A DNA stretch of 64,000 nt from Gavia stellata (Eukaryota; Chordata; Aves; Gaviiformes; Gaviidae): positions 24,642,880-24,706,879 of the forward strand of contig NC_082603.1 of assembly GCF_030936135.1 (NCBI RefSeq), read 5' to 3'. This document shows positions 58,401-64,000 of the stretch, one piece after another; the first letter of the stretch is position 1; the number at the start of each line of letters is the position of its first letter. The notes under the pieces were generated by a model. The model saw nothing but the letters and a program-made list of their open reading frames with translations. It ran no database searches and had not been told where the DNA came from. The translations under genes and the position numbers were made by a program.

Positions 58401-61400
58401 CCTGTGCGTTTGTCACAGTTTCCTGTTTGCAGGTTTTCCCCTCTTGAGGCAACTATCCTCGCATCCTTTTATCTGGCAGTGCTTCACTGCTGTATTGTCT
58501 CTAAACCTGGGCTGTATTGTTGGACCCTCTGGTGGGTGTTTTTGAAAGCAGTAACTCTGAACCCGTGACAGTTAATTCACATAGTTCACTGAGAAACTTC
58601 CCCTTCCCTGTGGTTCCATCGGTACTGGCAAGGCTCCCTGTTGATTTTCCTCCCAGGCACTGTGTCTTATACCCTATCTGACATCCTTCAGCCAGTGGTC
58701 CTTAGCTGGTTGCTGCGCAAGATTTTGCTTGGTTCTTCCATAATGTTGTCCTCCTGTGATGTGTTCCACAGAAAAGATCAGTGGAGGACCTGAAGGAACG
58801 ATATTATCACATCTGTGCCAAGCTGGCTAATATTCGTGCAGCTCCGGGCACAGACCTGAAAATCCCAGTCTTCGATGCTGGCCATGAAAGGCGAAGGAAG
58901 GAACAACTGGAAAGGCTGTACAATAGGACACCAGAGCAGGTAACTTGGGGAAGAGAGCATCACTGCTCCAAAAGATTTGTGATAAGTTGAATCAGTAGGT
59001 GGATGAAATAGGCCAGAGGGTGGGAAAGGGAAAGAAAAACTGGGCAAGAAAAGAGCAACACCTAAGTACTGCTTTTGTTGTTGAGTTCATGTCATTTTAA
59101 GGGATACAAAAGGACAATAACTGAGAAATCTGACTATATAGGAGAGGGGGATAGGTGAGCAGAGTTATGGTCTCTGGTAACTGCCAACACTGTGTCTGTG
59201 ACACTTACTGTACTAGACCCTATCTGTGGTCTTGGCCTCCTTATCTGGAGGAGGGATTGATCACTTATAGATGCTGCTGAAGTGCATCATGGTGCATCAT
59301 GGTTGTTGCCACACAGTACCTCCCAGTTTGTAGACTGGCATTGCCATGGATGCAGGGTAAGGCTATGGAAGATAATGTGCTCTGCAAGTCCAAGTCCTCT
59401 GCAAGGATGCTAGGCAGGGGAGCTTAAAGGCATTCCTAGGCTGGCCCAGAGTGGAGCTGTTATCGGCAGATGGCCCCCTTGCCTTGCTAGGCCTCCTCTG
59501 CTGCTCTGATTGCCTTTCCGTGCTCTGGTCTGCAGGTGGCAGAAGAAGAATATCTCATCCAGGAGCTCCGCAAAATCGAAACCAGGAAAAAAGAGAGAGA
59601 AAAGAGAACCCAAGACCTGCAGAAACTCATCACAGCTGCTGATACCACCACTGAGCAGAGACGCGCTGAGCGCAAGGCTCCCAAGAAGAAGCTGCCACAG
59701 AAAAAGGAGACAGAGAAGCCTGTAAAGATTTCTCTTTTTTTTTTTTTTCCCCCCTTCTTTGTGCTCTGGCTGGGTAACATGTTTTTCCTTCAACAATCCT
59801 AGTGGGATCAGGCCCTCAGCTTTTAGGGGGAAGTGGCTGCTGGCTTCTTTCTGGCAGATGCATTTACTGTTACATCTCTTGGAGGGCAGAATGGTCTAAG
59901 GCAGCCATTGTCTGGTGTGCTCTCAGTTTCTCTCCCATTTGAAAAATGCTGGTTTAAGTCCTGTTTCCCTTTCCCTCCCTGAGAAATGGGATGAAATGGT
60001 GCCACCACTCATGTCTCATGGCAGGGAGAAGCATCTGTCTCCCTGCTTCTCCCAAGTGTATTCTGGTACTGCTGTACAGGGTTGTTCGACAAACCTGTTG
60101 TCTTTCACCTGCCTTCTTTTTCTAATCCAGGTTTTCCTTTCCTTCCCCACTCCTGGGTCTCAGCAGCGTCTCCCCAAGCTTAGTACATGCCCCTCTCCTG
60201 ATCCTCAGCTGTGATCAGAGCAGCCCTGCTGTGGGACTCCTGTATTCTGGGAGCTGTTGCTTTTTATTTCTCCCTGAGGCGAGCTAATGTCTAAGGAGCC
60301 CAGAACACAGGTTTCAATTCACATTTGGTGTTACCTCAATTTCACTTTCTGGAAAGAGGACTGAACTAAATTCAGCACCTTCAGTAGGAAAGGGCTGTTA
60401 GAAAGTCTCACATGTTTCCAGTGAGTCCCTGGGAATTCCTGTCCCTCCATCTTGTGACTTGTGTCATTGTCCTCCAAAAGGATCTGTGCAGAGAGGGGAG
60501 AGAAGCAGTGAATGCTAGACAGTTACTGGCAGATGAAGTGTACCTAATGGCCACCACTTCCTTAAAACTTTTTTTTTTAATTTTTTTTTTTTGCCTCCCA
60601 CATAATGAGTGTAGTATCACTGGGCACCTTGTGCACTGAATTCCCTTGAGGGTTGATCTGGTAAAGCTCACCCATGGCTGACATATCTTCCTCTAAAGAA
60701 AGCAGCTCGTCATTGGTGGTAATGAAAAAAGGGTGGTGATGGAGAATGGGGCTGGAAAGGTGCTGAGGATGCCAAGGTAAGGGAGTCCAGCCTTAAATAT
60801 TGCCTGTTGGCTGGTGCCTGTCTGCAGGCATATAGTGGATAGGCACGCCAGGGTGGGCAGAGAAGCAGTTTCTGTTGTTGAACTAGCATCATTTCAACCA
60901 TGACAGAGTCCATTAGGAGTCAATTACCAACTATAGCTGGAAAACGTTAAGAAAAAAATTGCATTTTAACTAAGAATTTGAATCGGGAGCTGCATCAGCA
61001 TCATTTCAACAAAGGAAAATCATTTACCAAAGAGTCAATTGAGGTTGAAGCGTTTACAGCATGTACAGGCACGCAAGTCAAAAGAACCCATTTAATTGCT
61101 TATGTGCTGAGTGCAGTCAGAGTTGTCTTGGCTAAGCCAACAATGCTGATTTACCCTCACTGCTTGTGTCAGGGTGTTCAGCAACAGGCTGGGGGGCAAA
61201 GTTCGGGGAGTCTGAAAGCCAGCCTTCATCCAAAGGAAGCAGAGAGGATTGGTTTTTGATTGCAGCCCTCTTTGTCTAATAATCCAAGCAGGGAGGCTAC
61301 ATCCTACCAAAGATCAAAGTGATCCCTACAAGGTCATGAGCCCTGTTGGTAGGTAGAGAATACTTTTTCCACCATGGTTATGTTTAGAAATTTCTTCCTG

Positions 61401-62674
61401 GGGCCTCTGTTTATTGGACTGACCACAGATAACTGAAAAAAAATCTTAATGCCTGGCCATGCAGAGTGGTTTGCAAGGTGCCACCTCAAGACCAAGACAT
61501 AGAGATAGCTAATAGAGTTGTGAGAGTCTTTGGCAGGGAACTTGAGGAATTGAGTCACTGTCCTTCAGCATCTCTTATGATCTTGGGGCAGCCCTGGTTG
61601 TCTCAGCCCTGTCTGGAATGAACAAAGAGCAAGCTGCAGAGCCTCTCTGCAGAGAAATGTGGGAGCAGCAAGGCGAATGCTGTCTCCAAAGAAATTGGGA
61701 GATTTGAGGTGACTCTTCCTTTTGGAAAAGCATGATTGAGCATGTGTTTTGTAGAGGTTGTGGCTATTCATAGATTGAAACGTGACTATCACTGACCCAT
61801 TCAGAGGACCTCACGCCACTCAGTGCAGAGGGCCCTGCAGATAGACTGGTTTAATCATTTAAAAGTATGTTTGCCTTGCGCTTTGCACAGCAGCACAGAT
61901 TTTTAAGGGATTTCATTTTTTTTTTTTCTATTTTGTTGAAATGCAACTAAATGCTTTACTGTCTAGCAGCAGCATTAGAAGTTTGCCTGCTTGTGTTACT
62001 ATGCTTAAAATGTGAAGCAGAGAAGAAAGAAAACTGTCTAATGAGTGGACAAACGGCAAAACGTGTATAAACAGCAGGCCTCCTTGGAGGGGTGCAGTCC
62101 TTACATCCTCATTAGTGCGCTCATGTCTGTACAGATCAGAGGTTTCTCAGCTCGTTCCTTAGAGGACTTGCAGTCAAAAGCCAAGATTTAGGGAAGTCCT
62201 GGGCTGTTTTGATCAGTGAAATGGATCTGAGGTAGGTGAGGATGACATTGTGCAAATATGCATATATATTAGTATAAGGAGTACCATTTAGGGTTAAGGT
62301 TTATGCTTGTGTAGATGGGTGTAAGGATCTGTGCAGAGCAGTGCATTTAAACCAGCGAAGCAAAAATGCTTGAGCTCTCCAAAGATACCTTGAATTGCAG
62401 TATTTTTCTCAGTGAATTGCTTGGGATTTTCTCACTGAATCCCATTGCTTGGGATTTTCCTCTTGCCTCAGCTCTGACATGTGGCTGTGGCAGGTGGTTC
62501 TCTGTCATAGGAAACAGTGTTTCCCCTTCAGATAGTCTCTATATGAAATCTTCTGTTTCTTGTGTTTCCTCCATCAACACATCCTGTTTCGATCTCTTTC
62601 AGGCTGTTCCTGAGACTGCTGGCATCAAGTTTCCTGACTTCAAATCTGCAGGTGTCACGCTGCGAAGCCAGAGG
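49301..62674 (+). CDS. DMAP1: DNA methyltransferase 1-associated protein 1 (partial, residues 1-325)
   Basis: DMAP1 is a nuclear subunit of the TIP60/NuA4 acetyltransferase and SRCAP remodelling complexes (yeast Swc4/Eaf2) and binds DNMT1. Joining 49301-49402, 52199-52290, 52910-53105, 57466-57624, 58772-58939, 59536-59721 and 62603-62674 gives a continuous 325-residue frame, very close to the vertebrate protein. Residues 34-39 are basic (KKKSKK). Residues 130-200 form the SANT/Myb-like domain, with W151 and Y194-Y195 as core aromatics. A long charged helix, probably coiled coil, spans about 220-272. A basic patch lies at 285-296 (RKAPKKKLPQKK). The family is about 465 residues, so roughly 140 C-terminal residues lie beyond the right edge. 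ATG has G at -3 and +4. All introns are GT-AG. Confidence 0.93.
49403..52198 (+). other. DMAP1: DMAP1 intron between coding exons 1 and 2
   Basis: A 2.8-kb intron of balanced composition, in contrast to the GC-rich DNA to its left. It carries a degraded CR1 LINE fragment on the + strand (see 50640-51950). No other gene is visible. Confidence 0.85.
50640..51950 (+). mobile_element. Degraded CR1 LINE fragment (ORF2 region), sense orientation
   Basis: The stretch from about 50930 to 51330 follows, with many substitutions, the amniote CR1 reverse-transcriptase region: AAATCAGCAGGACC, then CTGGCTGAGCTGATCTCTG, a CTGCCAGGCAAAGTGATGGA segment, GTTTATGGAAA and TTGATAAAGG occur in the CR1 order. Weaker resemblance extends to about 50640 and about 51950. 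The frame is broken throughout, so it is an old inactive copy. The family call is from memory of CR1 consensus order; a repeat-library search would settle the ends. Confidence 0.6.
52199..52290 (+). CDS. DMAP1: DMAP1 coding exon 2
   Basis: 92 bp encoding residues 35-64 and two bases of codon 65: the lysine-rich KKSKKSSETLTFKRPEGMHR segment and the start of the conserved YALLYSDKK block. TGTTACAG acceptor and GTAAGA donor. Confidence 0.93.
52291..52909 (+). other. DMAP1: DMAP1 intron between coding exons 2 and 3
   Basis: 619 bp, GTAAGA donor and CCACCGCAG acceptor. Nothing else recognised inside. Confidence 0.85.
52910..53105 (+). CDS. DMAP1: DMAP1 coding exon 3
   Basis: Completes K65 and encodes residues 66-130, including the invariant VRPWKWMPFTNPARKDGA block and the HWRRAAEEGKDYPFARFNK segment that leads into the SANT domain. 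Ends in phase 0 at AAA|GTAAGT. Confidence 0.94.
54740..55440 (-). mobile_element. Degraded CR1 LINE 3' fragment, antisense
   Basis: Reading the + strand, the sequence follows the reverse complement of an ancestral amniote CR1 3' region. Landmarks include GGTAATGAGTTCTGCAGGTT near 54988, a TTCTGTTCATTTTAAATGGTTGCC-like segment near 55035, TGATGTTTTCACAGAACTGT near 55356, and AGCTAATTTAATGTCCATCA near 55408. These occur in the expected order. Many substitutions and indels indicate an old insertion. Ends are approximate. Confidence 0.6.
55450..56000 (-). mobile_element. Second degraded CR1-type fragment, antisense
   Basis: Segments such as GCTGATCAAGTTCCTTTTGAAAAGC (around 55534) and CTTGGGAAGCTGTTCCAGAC (around 55587) resemble the antisense 3' region of CR1. 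Further on, TTCCCATTTCAGTTCATCTTTCCTGAAC (around 55865) matches the tail of the same block. It directly follows the first antisense copy, so the two may be separate insertions or one rearranged element. Confidence 0.5.
57466..57624 (+). CDS. DMAP1: DMAP1 coding exon 4
   Basis: Encodes residues 131-183, most of the SANT/Myb-like domain, including the DDAWTKAETDHLFDLARRFD helix and the VVIHDRYDHQQFK segment. Phase 0 at both ends (TGCATAG acceptor, AAG|GTGAGT donor). Confidence 0.95.
57625..58771 (+). other. DMAP1: DMAP1 intron between coding exons 4 and 5
   Basis: 1,147 bp, GTGAGT donor and TTCCACAG acceptor. No further feature recognised. Confidence 0.85.
58772..58939 (+). CDS. DMAP1: DMAP1 coding exon 5
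   Basis: Encodes residues 184-239: the last SANT helix (SVEDLKERYYHICAKL) followed by the conserved KIPVFDAGHERRRKEQLERL region that begins the long charged helix. Ends CAG|GTAACT in phase 0. Confidence 0.95.
58940..59535 (+). other. DMAP1: DMAP1 intron between coding exons 5 and 6
   Basis: 596 bp with standard splice borders. A short direct repeat of TGCATCATGG occurs near 59283-59303. No gene inside. Confidence 0.85.
59536..59721 (+). CDS. DMAP1: DMAP1 coding exon 6
   Basis: Encodes residues 240-301: glutamate/lysine/arginine-rich helix (probable coiled coil) and the basic RKAPKKKLPQKK patch, part of the DMAP1-family C-terminal domain. The donor is weak (CCT|GTAAAG, with T instead of G at -1) and is followed within about 14 nt by a U-rich tract that may help U1 recruitment. 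Confidence 0.94.
59722..62602 (+). other. DMAP1: DMAP1 intron between coding exons 6 and 7
   Basis: 2.88 kb. T-rich tracts lie at 59735-59748, 60569-60592 and 61917-61929. A partial local duplication is seen (CATCATTTCAACMA and GAGTCAATT at about 60886-60925 and again at about 60997-61040). No gene or recognisable mobile element. Confidence 0.8.
62603..62674 (+). CDS. DMAP1: DMAP1 coding exon 7
   Basis: 72 bp encoding residues 302-325 (AVPETAGIKFPDFKSAGVTL then RSQR), a highly conserved DMAP1 segment. Phase 0 at both ends; TTTCAG acceptor and AGG|GTAGGC donor. Confidence 0.93.
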
Positions 62675-64000
62675 GTAGGCTGTTGTCCTGGTCCCTTGGG
62701 ATCTCTGTTAATGTCTTTCAGTCTGCCTGTCTGTCTCCTCATCTGTTCTCCTTTTATAGCTAAAGAAAGTCAAGTTCTTGCCTCTAAAATAAGAAAGGAA
62801 TTCCATAAATGTGGAGACTCAGAAACCTGGAATGCTGGCTCTGAAAGCCAGCTCATCGCCTTGCAGGGACACCTGAACTTGCTGGTGTTTGTTACTGGTG
62901 TGCCTGCTCTGCTGTTAGACACACGTGACTGACCCAAATGGAGCTGTCTAGTCCAAACAGAGCACGCAGCCAAATGTAATAGGTCTCATAGAGCACAGCA
63001 CGTGTGTTAACAGATGAGAGGTGCTTTTAAGCACCGGATGTTCAGGTTATGACTTGAAAAAAAGAGACATGCATAAACGCATACAATTTTTAACCTCCCT
63101 ATTTCCATTATCTTCAGAAAATATTTTGGTGAAAAGCCCCTTCATTCATTGTTTCACAAAAATATCCCTGAGAAAAGAACTTTCTTGCTGTTTTATCAGC
63201 AAGACTTGACGCCTGTCTCTTAGCAACAGGTTTTGGGATACCGAGAAAGTTAAACCTGCCTGGCTGACTGAATGTTTTCAGAGGGGTTTTGATAGCAAAA
63301 TCCTGTTTGCCCAGTACAGTGTCTTTTTTCATAGCCAAATAAAATAATCCTTAGTTGCATTACTGTAGCAAAGGTGGAGAAGTAGGTTCCCTGCCCAGCA
63401 CCTTCAATTGGCATAGTAATTTTCTAGCTCACTTTTAAAGACTGTTTTATGGGATGTTCTTTTGATGTCAGAATAGTTTCAGATCTTGCTGGGAACACCC
63501 TGGGGCTGTTAATACAAACGTGTTTGGGATCATGCTGCTTTGATGTACGGGTGCATGTGCACATTAGAGGTGGTATGCCTCAGCAAGGTCACTGCTGGGG
63601 GACCCCTTTAGTGTACAAGTGCCACCATCTGCAGGCTACCTGTATGAGTGAGGGGCTACAGCCTTGAGGAAGTAAAAAAGTGACAGGAAAGACTGCAGTG
63701 CATGTGTTGAGATTTATAGAGACGTGGCAGATGTGTTCTCCGGCACTAAGATAAATAGAGTAATTTATGGAGATTGATTTGGATTTTGAAAACTAATAAG
63801 TAATGGTTGATCTTTTCTTTTTTTTTTTACCCCCTCTGGAAAAGAAGCTGAGCAATAACCTGTCAGTGATGGAACCATCTGGCAAAGCCAGCAGCCTTTT
63901 TGTGTGCCGAACTGGCAATTCAAATCCCAGCCTTTGTGAAAATGGGTGCTACGTGTTTCTCCCTGTTCTCTTTAATGCTCACAGAATGCAGTGATAAGCT
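62675..64000 (+). other. DMAP1: DMAP1 intron after coding exon 7, running off the window
   Basis: The next DMAP1 exon should begin with a Met-Lys-Leu-Pro segment; it is not found before the right edge, so this intron exceeds 1.3 kb. Open frames here do not resemble DMAP1 or any family I recognise. Confidence 0.75.

Noticed and set aside
63803..63994. Open frame near the right edge as a possible DMAP1 exon 8
   Set aside because: The translation does not match the conserved segment that follows residue 325 in DMAP1 and there is no suitable acceptor in phase.
1..64000. tRNA, rRNA, microRNA or CRISPR features
   Set aside because: No tRNA B-box pattern with a matching cloverleaf, no rRNA-like sequence and no spaced direct-repeat array of CRISPR type were seen; the only spaced repeats are eukaryotic minisatellites.

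Overview
This is vertebrate nuclear DNA, most likely from a bird or another sauropsid. Coding exons are short and separated by GT-AG introns, promoters sit in CpG islands, and the only recognisable interspersed repeats are old, degraded CR1-type LINE fragments; no Alu/MIR-type SINEs were seen. The left ~49 kb is very GC-rich, and the right ~15 kb is close to balanced composition.

Layout. 1-37.6 kb holds no gene that I can recognise. It contains a CpG island at ~4.6-5.65 kb (probably the promoter of a gene lying off the left edge), two CA/TG-rich degenerate repeat tracts (~5.66-6.56 and ~20.92-21.53 kb), and several AT-rich islands in GC-rich DNA that look like candidate cis-regulatory elements (11.5, 14.4, 24.3, 27.4, 30.6, 32.2, 36.0-36.5 kb). 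An isolated TATA box with a MEF2-like site lies at 34.1 kb. 37.6-41.66 kb is a complete three-exon Krueppel-like factor gene on the + strand (414 aa), read here as KLF17. 41.7-47.5 kb is intergenic. 47.5-48.2 kb is the CpG-island promoter of DMAP1, followed by a ~0.95 kb minisatellite with a 38-42 bp period inside its inferred first intron. From 49.3 kb to the right edge lie seven coding exons of DMAP1 (+ strand, residues 1-325); the C-terminal exons are beyond the window.

Biology. KLF17 encodes a nuclear zinc-finger transcription factor that binds GC/CACCC boxes. DMAP1 encodes a SANT-domain subunit of the TIP60/NuA4 and SRCAP chromatin complexes that also binds DNMT1. From general knowledge of human 1p34.1, KLF17 and DMAP1 are neighbours in the same orientation and SLC6A9 lies beyond KLF17 on the opposite strand. 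That synteny is the main reason for calling the KLF gene KLF17 rather than KLF2 or KLF4, whose protein it resembles. The two genes share a chromosome neighbourhood, not a known pathway.

I did not find a clearly new biological system. The points most worth checking are the KLF17 orthology and its KLF2/4-like motifs, the Y/R-alternating minisatellite beside the DMAP1 start exon, the orphan TATA promoter at 34.1 kb, the palindromic AT-rich element at 30.6 kb, and a Kozak-strong minus-strand reading frame in the leftmost CpG island.
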